Of a stretch of DNA of 64,000 nucleotides, positions 23,360 through 32,935 are shown one piece after another. Position 1 is the first letter of the stretch. Each line of letters starts with the position of its first letter. Under the pieces are notes generated by a model. It did not search any database. It was not told the DNA's origin and saw only the letters and a program-made list of their open reading frames with translations. Source of the DNA: an uncultured Corynebacterium sp. (lineage in GTDB: Bacteria > Actinomycetota > Actinomycetes > Mycobacteriales > Mycobacteriaceae); the NCBI GenBank assembly GCA_943914465.1, contig CALUCD010000004.1, forward strand, positions 62,001-126,000. The letters run 5' to 3'. A program made the translations under genes and the position numbers.

Positions 23360-26057
23360 AGCGACTGATCATCTGGTAGGCAGAAACCGCGCTGATGCGC
23401 TGCCGAAGTCCTGGGAGCCGAAGGACCATGAGGCGACGCTCTACGAGGGATGGGTCGAGGCTGGATACTTCAAGGCCGACCCGGCTTCGGACAAGCCCGG
23501 TTACTCCATTGTGTTGCCACCGCCGAACGTGACCGGCCAGCTGCACATGGGTCACGCGTTAGATCACACGCTGATGGATTCGCTCATCCGCCGCAAGCGG
23601 ATGCAGGGCTATGAGGTGCTGTGGTTGCCGGGGATGGATCACGCCGGCATCGCCACCCAAACCAAGGTTGAAGCGAAGCTGAAGGCGGAAGAAGGCAAGG
23701 ACCGCTACGACTACGGCCGGGACGAGTTCATTGATCGGGTGTGGGAGTGGAAGCAGAAATTCGGCGGGACGATTGCCAGCCAGATGCGGGCAATCGGTGA
23801 CTCGGTCGATTGGTCGCGGGAGCGGTTCACGCTTGATGCGGGCTTGTCGCGTGCAGTGCAAACGATTTTCAAGCAGCTGTTTGATGCTGGCCTGATCTAC
23901 CGTGACTACCGCTTGGTCAATTGGTCGCCGGTGCTGGAAACGGCGGTGTCGGACATTGAGGTGGTGTACAAGGATGTGGAGGGCGAGTTCGTCTCCATCC
24001 GCTACGGCTCGCTCAGCGATGATGAGCCGCACCTGATTGTCGCCACCACTCGTGTGGAAACCATGCTCGGCGATGTGGCCATCGCCGTCCACCCCGAAGA
24101 TCAGCGGTATAGCCACCTCATTGGCCAGCAGTTTGACCACCCGTTCCGGGATGATCTCGAACTCACCGTCATCGCCGATGACTACGTTGATATGGAGCTG
24201 GGCACGGGCGCTGTGAAGATCACCCCCGCGCACGATCCAAATGACTATGAGATGGGCCTGCGCCACAACCTGGACATGCCGATCATCATGGACGAAAAGG
24301 GCCGCATCGCCGACACGGGCACCCAATTTGACGGTTTGTCGCGCGAGGAAGCGCGGGTTGCGGTGCGTGAAGCGCTCGCTGAACAGGGCCGAATTGTCAA
24401 AGAGGTCCGCCCGTACGTGCACTCTGTCGGCCACTCTGAGCGCTCCGGTGAGCCGATTGAGCCGCGACTGTCGTTGCAGTGGTTCGTCAAAGTCGACCAG
24501 CTTGCCCGCATGTCTGCAGAGGCGGTGCGCGCAGGTGACACCGTCATCCACCCGAAGTCGATGGAGAAGCGCTACTTCGACTGGGTTGACAACATGCACG
24601 ATTGGACGATTTCGCGTCAATTGTGGTGGGGCCATCGCATTCCGATTTGGTACGGGCCAGACGGTGACGTGGTCTGCGTCGGCCCGGACGAGGAGCCACC
24701 TGCAGGTTATGAGCAGGACCCGGATGTGCTGGATACATGGTTCTCATCAGCCCTTTGGCCGTTTTCTACGATGGGTTGGCCCGACAAGACCCCGGAGTTG
24801 GACAAGTTCTATCCAACCTCTGTCCTGGTCACGGCCTATGACATTCTCTTTTTCTGGGTGGCGCGCATGATGATGTTCGGCACGTTTGCCGGCACCACCA
24901 CCGCCGATGTTGTCGGTGAGGGAAATAATGGGCGCCCCACCGTGCCGTTTACAGACCTGTATCTGCATGGCCTGGTGCGCGATGAGAAGGGCCGGAAAAT
25001 GTCGAAGTCTCTCGGCAACGGCATTGATCCGATGGACTGGGTGGAGCGCTTCGGCGCGGATGCACTTCGCTTCGCGTTGGCGCGCGGGGCGAATCCCGGC
25101 GTTGACCTGCCCATTGGGGAAGATAACGCCACCTCTGCCCGTAACTTTGCCACCAAGCTGTTCAACGCCACGAAGTTCGCGCTCATGAATGGGGCGGCGG
25201 TGGCCCCGCTGCCCCCGCGGGAGGAGCTCACTGACGCGGACCGCTGGATTCTGGATCGGGCGGAAGAAGTCAGGGCATCAGTCGATGCGTACTTGGATGA
25301 CTACCAATTCGCCAAAGCCAATGAGGAGCTCTACCACTTCGCGTGGGATGAGCTGTGTGACTGGTATTTGGAGATCGCCAAAACCCAACTTCCGCGTGAG
25401 GGGTCGACCACTACTGGGCGAAACACTCAGGTCGTTTTGGGCCGGGTCCTGGATGTAGTGTTGCGGCTGCTGCACCCGACGATGCCGTTTATCACTGAGG
25501 TGCTCTGGACCGCGTTGACTGGCGAGGAGACCATTACGCGTGCCCCTTGGCCGAGTTCACAGGACACCAACGGCGGCGTGCAGCCGGACATGGACGCGCG
25601 CCGGCGTGTGGAAGATGCGATCAAGCTAATCACTGAGTTGCGCCGCTTCCGCTCTGATCAGGGCGTCAAGCCCAGCCAAAAAGTACCGGGTGCGATCGAC
25701 TTCGCTGCCGCAAACCTGGGTGCGCAGGAGGATCTGGTGCGCTCCATCGCGAAGGTTGAAGCCCCTGGGGAGGGCTTCGCGGCCTCAGCAAGCATTGAGG
25801 TGCGCCTGAGCGAACACACGCTTGATGTGGCGCTGGATACGTCTGACACGGTGGATCTTGCGGCGGAGCGCAAACGGTTGGAAAAAGAACTCGCAGCAGC
25901 GACTCGAGAGCTTGAAACTACGGGCAAGAAACTGGGCAACGAGCAGTTTCTGGCGAACGCCCCGCAGGACGTCGTGGCAAAGATCCGTGCGCGCCGACAG
26001 GTAGCGCAGGAGGAGTTCGACCGTGTGACGGCGCGACTTGAGGGGCTGAATGGCTAA
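23352..26057 (+). CDS. valS: Valyl-tRNA synthetase
   Basis: Charges tRNA-Val; class I synthetase of 901 residues. The HIGH-type motif is PPPNVTGQLHMGHAL, KMSKS is intact in GRKMSKSLGN, and the WKQKFGG and editing-domain motifs (TTRVETMLGDVAIAVHP) are present. A C-terminal coiled coil (about 835-901) ends the protein. GTG 23352 is the best start and overlaps the mdh stop by eight bases; the TAAGAT eight bases upstream could be a -10. The stop overlaps folC by eight bases. Confidence 0.96.
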   Translation: MTEATDHLVGRNRADALPKSWEPKDHEATLYEGWVEAGYFKADPASDKPGYSIVLPPPNVTGQLHMGHALDHTLMDSLIRRKRMQGYEVLWLPGMDHAGIATQTKVEAKLKAEEGKDRYDYGRDEFIDRVWEWKQKFGGTIASQMRAIGDSVDWSRERFTLDAGLSRAVQTIFKQLFDAGLIYRDYRLVNWSPVLETAVSDIEVVYKDVEGEFVSIRYGSLSDDEPHLIVATTRVETMLGDVAIAVHPEDQRYSHLIGQQFDHPFRDDLELTVIADDYVDMELGTGAVKITPAHDPNDYEMGLRHNLDMPIIMDEKGRIADTGTQFDGLSREEARVAVREALAEQGRIVKEVRPYVHSVGHSERSGEPIEPRLSLQWFVKVDQLARMSAEAVRAGDTVIHPKSMEKRYFDWVDNMHDWTISRQLWWGHRIPIWYGPDGDVVCVGPDEEPPAGYEQDPDVLDTWFSSALWPFSTMGWPDKTPELDKFYPTSVLVTAYDILFFWVARMMMFGTFAGTTTADVVGEGNNGRPTVPFTDLYLHGLVRDEKGRKMSKSLGNGIDPMDWVERFGADALRFALARGANPGVDLPIGEDNATSARNFATKLFNATKFALMNGAAVAPLPPREELTDADRWILDRAEEVRASVDAYLDDYQFAKANEELYHFAWDELCDWYLEIAKTQLPREGSTTTGRNTQVVLGRVLDVVLRLLHPTMPFITEVLWTALTGEETITRAPWPSSQDTNGGVQPDMDARRRVEDAIKLITELRRFRSDQGVKPSQKVPGAIDFAAANLGAQEDLVRSIAKVEAPGEGFAASASIEVRLSEHTLDVALDTSDTVDLAAERKRLEKELAAATRELETTGKKLGNEQFLANAPQDVVAKIRARRQVAQEEFDRVTARLEGLNG

Positions 26058-27540
26058 CGGCAACAAAAACGAATACGAGATCTCGCACGATGAGCACGGT
26101 CTGACGCTGCGCTTCGGCGAGGCGGACAAGGCTGCCGATGGCGTGCAACCGCGGCCGGTGGACGAAGCGGACCTTGTAGCGTTGGCGCACGTCGAAGCGG
26201 AGCTGAAAGACCGCTGGCCGGAGACGATCATTGACCCGAGCCTGGAGCGTATCGAGCTGTTGATGGACCTGCTCGGTGAGCCGCACAAGGCCTACAAGGT
26301 GATTCATGTCGCGGGCACCAATGGGAAAACCTCCACGGTGCGAATGATCGACTCACTCCTGCGCGCGTTTGGTAATCGGGTGGGCCGTACTACCAGCCCC
26401 CACTTGCAACAGGTAACTGAACGGATCGGGATTGATGGTGAGCCGATCCACCCAGCTGATTTCGTGCGCGTGTACCGCGAGATCCAGCCCTATATCGAGA
26501 TGGTGGATGAGCGAACCGGTACGCCCATGAGTTATTTCGAGGTGATGGTCGCGATCGCGTTCGCCGCTTTTGCTGACGCGCCGGTCGACGTTGCTGTCGT
26601 TGAAGTCGGGATGGGTGGGCGCTGGGACGCAACCAATGTGGTGGATGCCGATGTCGACGTGATCATGCCGATTGGCCTCGACCACACGGAGTACCTGGGG
26701 GAGACGATCGGTGCCGTCGCCGCGGAAAAGGCCGGCATTATCCGTAGCCCAGAGACAGTGGTCGTTATTGCTGATCAGGAGCCGGAGGCAATGCGCGTCA
26801 TTCTGGAGCAGGCGGTGGCAATTGGGGCGCCGGTCGCGCGTTTGGGCCAGGAGTTCGATGTCGCCGCCCACGAGGTTGCTGTCGGGGGGCAGATGATAAC
26901 AGTGCGGGGGCTCTCCGGCGAATACGACGAGGTGTTTGTGCCTCTGGCGGGCCCGCACCAGGTCCGCAACGCCGCGGTCGCGCTTGCGGCAGTCGAGGCG
27001 TTCAACGGGGCCTCCTCTCAGCGGGGGCTTGATGCAGATACGGTGCGCGCCGGGTTTGCCACTGTCACCTCACCCGGGCGCCTTGAGCGGGTCAACACAA
27101 AAGCACATTCCACCGCATCTGGTGTCACGACATTTATTGACGCCACCCACAACCCGCACGGCGCGAACGCACTCGCACATGCCCTTACACACGATTTCAA
27201 CTTCACCCGCCTTGTCGGCGTGCTCGGGATCTTGGGTGACAAGGACGCGCGCGGGATCATGGAGGCGTTGGAGCCGGTGTTGGCTGAAGTGGTGATCACG
27301 CAGAATTCGTCGCCACGCGCAAGCGATGCCTATGATCTTGCGGAGATCGCGCGTGAGATTTTCGGCGATGAGCGGGTGCATGTTGATGACAACCTTGCCT
27401 CCGCGTACGCCTTGGCAGCGGAGCTGGCCGAAGCGCCGCTCGAAGAGGTTGGTGTGCAGTCTGGTGCAGGGGTGATCATCACCGGTTCTGTCGTTACCGC
27501 CGGCGAGGCCCGGGCACTGTTTGGAAAGGACCCGCAATGA
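26050..27540 (+). CDS. folC: Folylpolyglutamate synthase / dihydrofolate synthase
   Basis: Adds glutamate residues to folates (and probably also makes dihydrofolate); 496 residues, Mur-ligase fold. The P-loop is AGTNGKTSTV at about residue 91, followed by GRTTSPHLQQVTERI, EVGMGGRWDATNV, and the C-terminal FIDATHNPHGANAL. An N-terminal extension of about 40 residues precedes the core. It starts within the valS 3' end and overlaps the next gene as ATGA, so the set valS-folC-DUF4233 is coupled. Confidence 0.95.
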   Translation: MANGNKNEYEISHDEHGLTLRFGEADKAADGVQPRPVDEADLVALAHVEAELKDRWPETIIDPSLERIELLMDLLGEPHKAYKVIHVAGTNGKTSTVRMIDSLLRAFGNRVGRTTSPHLQQVTERIGIDGEPIHPADFVRVYREIQPYIEMVDERTGTPMSYFEVMVAIAFAAFADAPVDVAVVEVGMGGRWDATNVVDADVDVIMPIGLDHTEYLGETIGAVAAEKAGIIRSPETVVVIADQEPEAMRVILEQAVAIGAPVARLGQEFDVAAHEVAVGGQMITVRGLSGEYDEVFVPLAGPHQVRNAAVALAAVEAFNGASSQRGLDADTVRAGFATVTSPGRLERVNTKAHSTASGVTTFIDATHNPHGANALAHALTHDFNFTRLVGVLGILGDKDARGIMEALEPVLAEVVITQNSSPRASDAYDLAEIAREIFGDERVHVDDNLASAYALAAELAEAPLEEVGVQSGAGVIITGSVVTAGEARALFGKDPQ

Positions 27541-27989
27541 GTAAGAAGGCGAACGAACAGCACCCGGTAGGCCCGCTCGGGCCGGGCCATGACCCGGTCA
27601 AAGACCCGATGAAGGGGCTGGGCGGTGTGCTCGCTGGCACGCTGGTTCTCGAGGCGATCACGATCTTGCTTATTTTGCTGGTGGTGCTCAAGATCGACGA
27701 CGGGGCACTGTGGACGACGTTCAACTGGGTCTACATCACGGTTATCGGGGTTGCCCACTTGGTCATGGCGTTTGTGCAGCGGATGCCGGGCGCACTGTGG
27801 ATTAACCTCGCGCTTCAGCTGCCGCTCATTTTCGGGTTTTTCATTCACTGGTCCGTAACGGCGGTGGGCATCATTTTTGCCGTCGTGTGGTTTTTCATTG
27901 TGAAGCTGCGCTCTGAGATGCTGCAACGCATGCGGGGCGGGTACTTGGTCACCCAGCACATTGGTTCTTCGGCTGACCCTGCCCGTTAG
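27537..27989 (+). CDS. DUF4233-type membrane protein
   Basis: A 150-residue protein with a Pro/Gly-rich cytosolic N-terminus (about 35 residues) and four transmembrane helices, ending with a basic tail. The position directly after folC and the PMKGLGGVLAGTLVLEAI start match the actinobacterial DUF4233 family, whose role is unknown. The start overlaps the folC stop (ATGA, 27537-27540). Confidence 0.8.
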   Translation: MSKKANEQHPVGPLGPGHDPVKDPMKGLGGVLAGTLVLEAITILLILLVVLKIDDGALWTTFNWVYITVIGVAHLVMAFVQRMPGALWINLALQLPLIFGFFIHWSVTAVGIIFAVVWFFIVKLRSEMLQRMRGGYLVTQHIGSSADPAR

Positions 27990-28006
27990 CGGGTATAAAC
28001 AAAACC

Positions 28007-28315
28007 ATGCGGGTGATTGCATTTAGCTTGGCCGCGGTGTTCTCCCTTGTTGGTATCGCGGCGCAGTGGCTCGGCTGGCCGCGCGCAGTCGGGGTGTGCG
28101 GGATCATTTTGGCGGGTTTGTTCTTGGCCTGGGGGTTTTATGATGTCGCTACGACGCGAACTGAAAAATCAATCGAGCTGGACGCGGAGCAGCGGGCGAC
28201 AGTGCGCCGGATGAAGAAAGAAGGAAATACGCACCTAGCTATTCAGCAGGTGCAGCTCTGGTTCCGCAACACCTCACCTGAGGACGCGGCGCGCATCGTT
28301 CGCGCAGTTGAGTAA
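28007..28315 (+). CDS. Small two-helix membrane protein
   Basis: A 102-residue protein: two N-terminal transmembrane helices (about residues 4-20 and 27-45), then a charged helical cytosolic domain with RRMKKEGNTHLAIQQVQLWFRN. Eighteen bases after the DUF4233 gene and 11 before ndk, so probably in the same transcript. Conserved next to ndk in corynebacteria as far as I recall; no function known. Confidence 0.75.
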   Translation: MRVIAFSLAAVFSLVGIAAQWLGWPRAVGVCGIILAGLFLAWGFYDVATTRTEKSIELDAEQRATVRRMKKEGNTHLAIQQVQLWFRNTSPEDAARIVRAVE

Positions 28316-28326
28316 GGTGGGCAAGC

Positions 28327-28737
28327 ATGACGGAACGTACATTGATCTTGATCAAGCCGGACGGGGTGGCCAATGGCCACGTCGGGGAAATCATTACTCG
28401 TATTGAGCGCAAGGGTCTGAAACTCGTGGAGATGGACCTGCGTACCACTGACCGTGAGACTGCTGAGGCGCACTACGCCGAGCACAAGGACAAGCCTTTC
28501 TTCGGCGAACTGGTGGAGTTCATTACCTCCGCCCCGCTGGTTGCGGGCATTGTTGAGGGTGAGCGCGCGATTGAGGCGTGGCGCCAGCTGGCTGGCGGCA
28601 CCGATCCGGTTTCGAAGGCCACCCCGGGCACCATCCGTGGAGATTTCGCCCTCACCGTTGGTGAGAATGTGGTGCATGGATCCGATTCGCCGGAGTCTGC
28701 TGAGCGCGAGATCGCCATCTGGTTCCCGAACAAGTAG
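28327..28737 (+). CDS. ndk: Nucleoside diphosphate kinase
   Basis: Transfers phosphate from ATP to nucleoside diphosphates through a phosphohistidine; cytosolic, 136 residues. ERTLILIKPDGVANGHVGEI is the family start and the catalytic His lies in ENVVHGSDSPESAEREI. Standard length. It is followed by a strong terminator that ends the valS-to-ndk transcript. Confidence 0.97.
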   Translation: MTERTLILIKPDGVANGHVGEIITRIERKGLKLVEMDLRTTDRETAEAHYAEHKDKPFFGELVEFITSAPLVAGIVEGERAIEAWRQLAGGTDPVSKATPGTIRGDFALTVGENVVHGSDSPESAEREIAIWFPNK

Positions 28738-28760
28738 CCCAATAGTCCAGTGCAGTTTGC

Positions 28761-28788
28761 GCCCCGCCCGTGTTGGGTGGGGCGTTTT
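28761..28788 (+). terminator. Intrinsic terminator after ndk
   Basis: Nine-pair stem GCCCCGCCC (28761-28769) and GGGTGGGGC (28775-28783) with one G-T pair, a five-base loop, then GTTTT. Confidence 0.8.
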
Positions 28789-28960
28789 GCGTCCCTGTGA
28801 CACAATGGGCTCCAAGCGTCGCTGGTGAATGCCAGACGGCGCTGGAAGGCTTTTGAATACGTATAGGCCTGTGGGGTCTGCGCCACTGTGCGGCGGCGGC
28901 GAGTTTTCGCCAGCGCCCGGTGGTGCGTTCTTCATCGTGGGCCGGATAACACAGGAGAAT

Positions 28961-31900
28961 ATGGTGGCACGCAGCCAGGAAACGGGCCAAGAAAAGGCCC
29001 AAGAACAAGGCCAGGAAAAAGGCGCAGAGCAAGAACCTCAGGCGCGGGCAAAGGCGTCGAAGAAGTCCGCCAAGAAAACCGCAAAGAAGACGGCGAAAAA
29101 GACAGCCAAGCGGACCTCGCGCAGGGCTACGAGCACGGCGAAGAAGACAGGGAGGAAGCCGGCAGCGTCGGCAGCAGCTGAGAATCCGTTCGCGTCCTTT
29201 GATCGTTCACGGCTCACGGACAAAATGCGCGTGTTCCAGCTTGCGAAGGAGCTGGAGGTCTCGTCCAAGGACTTGATCGTTGCGCTCTCGCAGCTTGGCA
29301 TGGTCAAAGTTGCGCAGTCGTCGTTGACGCGTGCGGAGAGCGAGCAGCTTCTTGACGCGCTCTCGGCCAGCCATGCCAGCCCCGAAGCCGCCGAGGCTGC
29401 GCGTGAGACCGAAGAGGTAGCGGATGAGAAGATCCGCGAGCGGGTGCGCAAGGATGTGGCGAATGAGATCACCCAGATTGAGCGCAAGGTAGAGGCCGAG
29501 CTGACCGACCGATCCGACGGCGACGACGTGGACAACTCGCACGGGGCTGTCGATGAGCGAGATGCCGTCGACCTGCAGGGGGCCCTCGCTTTGGACGACG
29601 AAGACGATGTGGGCGGTGGCGATGATGACGCCGATGAGGAAGATTTCGATGCTCTGAGTGATCCGGAGGACATCGGTTTTGATTTCGTTCCCGCATCGGC
29701 CTCAGCATCGGCGTCGGCACTGGTTTCACCGGAAGATCTACCAGCACCCACCACGGTGGTTGATGAGGAGGAGTCTGCGGCGTACGTGCCCGTGTTCAAG
29801 GCTCCCGGGCGAGGTGGCCGTCGGCGTGCCCGGCGCAGCACCAGCGCTAGTACCGGCACCAGCACCAGCACCAGCACTGCGGCGGCGCGCGATGCGATAA
29901 CTGATGCGATAACTGCAGAACTCGAGGATCAGATTGAGGCCGTAGACGTAGGCGCAGGCGATGTGCTCGACGTGGTGGATGTTGTTGAGGCGGTGGAGGA
30001 GCCGAAGGCCATCAAGGGTTCTTCTCGTTTGGAGGCGCAGCGTCGTCGTCGGAGCGAAAAGCGGGAAGAGGAGCGTAAACGCTCGCGCATTGTGTCGCAG
30101 GCGGAGTTCCTTGCCCGGCGTGAGTCGGTGGAGCGCACCATGGTGGTGCGCGAACGGCAGCGTCACGACGGCACGGGCACGATAACACAGGTGGGTGTGC
30201 TGGAAGACGGGCTGTTGGTGGAGCATTTTGTAACGTCGGACCAGCAGGCGTCGTTAATCGGCAATATTTATCTCGGCCGTGTGCAAAACGTGTTGCCCAG
30301 TATGGAAGCTGCCTTTATTGATATTGGGCTGGGCCGCAACGGTGTGCTCTACGCCGGGGAGGTGGATTGGAAGTCTGCCGGTCTTGGTGGGCGTTCGCGT
30401 CGGATTGAGCATGCGCTGAAGTCTGGTGACCAGGTGGTGGTCCAGGTGACGAAGGATCCGGTTGGTCACAAGGGTGCGCGTTTGACCACGCAGATTTCTT
30501 TGGCTGGCCGGTACTTGGTGTATGTGCCCGGCGGCCGCAGTGCGGGCATTTCGCGCAAGCTGCCTGCTCCTGAGCGCAAGCGCCTGAAGGAGATTTTGAA
30601 CAATGTGGTGCCGGGCAAGGGCGGGGCGATTATCCGCACCGCTGCTGAGGGGGTGGCAGAGGAGGCCATTGCTGCTGACGTGAACCGTTTGCACACGCAG
30701 TGGGAGGCTATCCAGGAGCGTGCAGAGAAGGAAAAGCGTTCCAAGGGTGCGAAGCCGGTGACGCTCTATGAGGAGCCGAACTTGCTGGTCAAGGTCGTGC
30801 GTGACTTGTTCAATGAGGACTTCTCCGCGCTGGTGGTCGACGGGCGCAAGCCGTGGAACACGGTGCACTCCTACGTTGAGTCGGTGGCGCCGGATCTGCT
30901 GGACCGCCTGGAAAAATATGACCGTGCTAAGCATGATGGCAATGACGCGTTCGAGGCGTATCGGGTTGATGAGCAGATTCACAAGGCGCTGTCGCGGTTT
31001 GTTTGGCTGCCGTCGGGCGGAAGCTTGATCTTTGACCGCACTGAAGCGATGACGGTCATTGATGTCAACACCGGCAAGTTCACGGGCTCGGGCGGGTCGT
31101 TGGAAGAGACGGTGACGTCTAATAACTTGGAGGCGGCCGAGGAGATTGTGCGTCAGATCCGGCTGCGCGATATCGGCGGGATTATCATCATTGACTTCAT
31201 CGACATGATCTTGCCGGAAAATCAAGACCTTGTGTTGCGTCGGCTGACTGAGGCGCTGGGGCGGGATCGTACGCGCCATCAGGTTTCTGAAGTGACTTCG
31301 TTGGGGTTGGTGCAGATGACGCGCAAGCGTCTCGGCACCGGTTTGCTGGAGACGTTCGCGGCGCCGTGTGAGCACTGCGCTGGCCGTGGGGTGATTGTTG
31401 CGGAGGACCCGGTTGAGCCGGATTCGCACGCCGACCGTCCGCGGGTGCAGAAGCAGCAGCCGCGGCGCCTTGGCGAGGATGAGCTTGATCAGATTGCTGG
31501 CTCGGTCGTGGTCGCGGATGAGGCGGCGCCTGAGGATGCGGATGAGTCTGAGGCGAAAGAGCGGCACGAAGACAGTGGTGATCGCAAGCGCTCAGCTTCT
31601 CGACGCCGCGGACGCCGCGGTGGATCCCGCGGCCGGGGCCGCAGCGACGAGCAAGTGGCGTCGCCTGCTGCTGACACGGCAGGCAGCACTGCCCAGACTT
31701 TTGAGGAGGCAGTCGAAGAGTTCGAGGCTTCACCGCGACGTAAGCGCCGGACGCGGGGCAACTCGCGCTCGGACCACCGGCCGCGCGAGGAGGACTTCCG
31801 CCCGCACGCTCATGCAGATGCCGATCCGGATGGCGATGAGAGCGCGCAGCTCTTCGAAGAGAAAAACGAGAACACCCGCGCTTCCACCGCGTCGCGCCGC

Positions 31901-32110
31901 GGCCGGGAGCGCCGCCGTGCGACCCGCAAGTCGACGGCGAGTCTGCAGGACCGGCAATCGCAACCTGGTGCTGGGTCGCAGCGGCGCAAGCTGGCTGGAA
32001 AGGCTGGGCGTTCCGCGCGGGCAACGCGGGGCGATCAGGCGGAGCGGGCAGAGCAAACCGCGAACCGGCGCGGGCGCCGCCGGGCGACGCGTCGCAGCTC
32101 CTCGAGCTAA
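28961..32110 (+). CDS. rne: Ribonuclease E/G with N-terminal IF2_N-like domain
   Basis: Endoribonuclease of mRNA decay and rRNA processing, 1049 residues. ATG 28961 has AGGAG five bases upstream. Order: Lys/Ala-rich AKKTAKKT repeats (about 25-65), an IF2_N-like fold (KMRVFQLAKELEVSSKDLIVALSQLG, about 88-135), acidic and Ser/Thr-rich linkers, then the catalytic core with the S1 region (SLIGNIYLGRVQNVLPSMEAAFIDIG), DVNTGKFTGSGG and IIIIDFIDM, and the zinc-link CEHCAGRG. A basic Arg-rich tail of about 230 residues ends the protein, probably RNA- or partner-binding. Confidence 0.95.
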   Translation: MVARSQETGQEKAQEQGQEKGAEQEPQARAKASKKSAKKTAKKTAKKTAKRTSRRATSTAKKTGRKPAASAAAENPFASFDRSRLTDKMRVFQLAKELEVSSKDLIVALSQLGMVKVAQSSLTRAESEQLLDALSASHASPEAAEAARETEEVADEKIRERVRKDVANEITQIERKVEAELTDRSDGDDVDNSHGAVDERDAVDLQGALALDDEDDVGGGDDDADEEDFDALSDPEDIGFDFVPASASASASALVSPEDLPAPTTVVDEEESAAYVPVFKAPGRGGRRRARRSTSASTGTSTSTSTAAARDAITDAITAELEDQIEAVDVGAGDVLDVVDVVEAVEEPKAIKGSSRLEAQRRRRSEKREEERKRSRIVSQAEFLARRESVERTMVVRERQRHDGTGTITQVGVLEDGLLVEHFVTSDQQASLIGNIYLGRVQNVLPSMEAAFIDIGLGRNGVLYAGEVDWKSAGLGGRSRRIEHALKSGDQVVVQVTKDPVGHKGARLTTQISLAGRYLVYVPGGRSAGISRKLPAPERKRLKEILNNVVPGKGGAIIRTAAEGVAEEAIAADVNRLHTQWEAIQERAEKEKRSKGAKPVTLYEEPNLLVKVVRDLFNEDFSALVVDGRKPWNTVHSYVESVAPDLLDRLEKYDRAKHDGNDAFEAYRVDEQIHKALSRFVWLPSGGSLIFDRTEAMTVIDVNTGKFTGSGGSLEETVTSNNLEAAEEIVRQIRLRDIGGIIIIDFIDMILPENQDLVLRRLTEALGRDRTRHQVSEVTSLGLVQMTRKRLGTGLLETFAAPCEHCAGRGVIVAEDPVEPDSHADRPRVQKQQPRRLGEDELDQIAGSVVVADEAAPEDADESEAKERHEDSGDRKRSASRRRGRRGGSRGRGRSDEQVASPAADTAGSTAQTFEEAVEEFEASPRRKRRTRGNSRSDHRPREEDFRPHAHADADPDGDESAQLFEEKNENTRASTASRRGRERRRATRKSTASLQDRQSQPGAGSQRRKLAGKAGRSARATRGDQAERAEQTANRRGRRRATRRSSSS

Positions 32111-32125
32111 CGGGAGCTGTCGCGG

Positions 32126-32154
32126 TTTGGTAATTGTGCACGTTGCGGTGTAAT
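32126..32154 (+). promoter_or_regulatory. rplU-rpmA promoter
   Basis: TTTGGT (32126-32131), 17 bp, TGTAAT (32149-32154). Predicted start near 32161 gives a leader of about 100 bases. Confidence 0.55.
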
Positions 32155-32168
32155 CTTTGGCAATCGTT

Positions 32169-32232
32169 GCATGCGGGCACGACTGTTCTTTGTAGGAGAT
32201 CCTCACGTCCTCCGAAGCATGCAGGAGGCGTG
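32169..32232 (+). promoter_or_regulatory. Structured leader of rplU
   Basis: The leader holds GCATGC twice (32169-32174, 32217-32222), AGGAGATCCT, and a hairpin CACGTCCTCC (32204-32213) with GGAGGCGTG (32224-32232). These can form alternative structures, as in ribosomal-protein leaders that sense their own product. Function is inference. Confidence 0.4.
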
Positions 32233-32261
32233 GTCGTTTGAGAGTAAAGGGGTAACCGTCT

Positions 32262-32567
32262 ATGTACGCGATCGTCAAGACCGGCGGTAAGCAGTACAAG
32301 GTTGCCGAGGGTGACCTGGTCAAGGTCGAGAAGCTTGAAGGTGAAGCAGGCGACAAGGTCGAACTCACCCCGATTCTTCTCGTCGATGGAGCAGACGTCA
32401 CCTCCGGCGCAGATAAGCTGTCCAAGGTGAAAGTTGCTGCTGAGATTGTTGAGCACGGCAAAGGCAAGAAGATCGACATTCTCAAGTACAAGAACAAAAC
32501 CGGTTACAAGACGCGCCAGGGTCACCGCCAGCCGCTGACCACCGTCAAGATCACCGGCATTAAGTAA
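32262..32567 (+). CDS. rplU: 50S ribosomal protein L21
   Basis: 101 residues, standard length. MYAIVKTGGKQYKVAEGD at the start and YKTRQGHRQPLTTVKI near the end are the L21 signatures. It binds 23S rRNA. It is preceded by its own promoter and a structured leader and is followed 30 bases later by rpmA, the universal L21-L27 pair. Confidence 0.98.
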   Translation: MYAIVKTGGKQYKVAEGDLVKVEKLEGEAGDKVELTPILLVDGADVTSGADKLSKVKVAAEIVEHGKGKKIDILKYKNKTGYKTRQGHRQPLTTVKITGIK

Positions 32568-32597
32568 GACACGTTGAGGTAAGGGAGAGTTTGAACC

Positions 32598-32927
32598 ATG
32601 GCACATAAGAAGGGTGCATCTAGCTCCGCGAACGGCCGTGACTCAGAGTCAAAGCGCCTTGGCGTGAAGCGCTTTGGTGGCCAGCAGGTCAAGGCGGGCG
32701 AAATTTTGGTTCGCCAGCGTGGTACCAAGTTCCACCCGGGCGACAATGTTGGCCGTGGCGGGGATGACACGCTGTTCGCGCTCGCTGCTGGCGCAGTCCA
32801 GTTCGGCATCAAGAAGAAGCGCCGCGTGGTCAACATCGTCCCGGCTGATGGTCAGGGCGTTGCTGCCGAGGTGCTTGAAGCTGCTGAGGCAGCTGGCGCC
32901 GTTGAAGAGGGCGCAGTCTCCGCTTAA
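32598..32927 (+). CDS. rpmA: 50S ribosomal protein L27 with C-terminal extension
   Basis: 109 residues; the L27 core (MAHKKGASSSANGRDS, GVKRFGGQQVKAGEILVRQRG, FHPGDNVGRGGDDTLFA) ends near residue 85. The remaining 20 or so residues are Ala/Glu-rich and not part of usual bacterial L27. The N-terminus, which reaches the peptidyl-transferase centre, is not preceded by a cleavable leader as in firmicutes. GGGAG site upstream of ATG 32598. Confidence 0.97.
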   Translation: MAHKKGASSSANGRDSESKRLGVKRFGGQQVKAGEILVRQRGTKFHPGDNVGRGGDDTLFALAAGAVQFGIKKKRRVVNIVPADGQGVAAEVLEAAEAAGAVEEGAVSA

Positions 32928-32935
32928 GGCGAATT

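Noticed and set aside
30254..32606. Long minus-strand open frames opposite rne and rplU
   Set aside because: Antisense shadows of rne with Arg/His/Leu-rich composition and no motifs.
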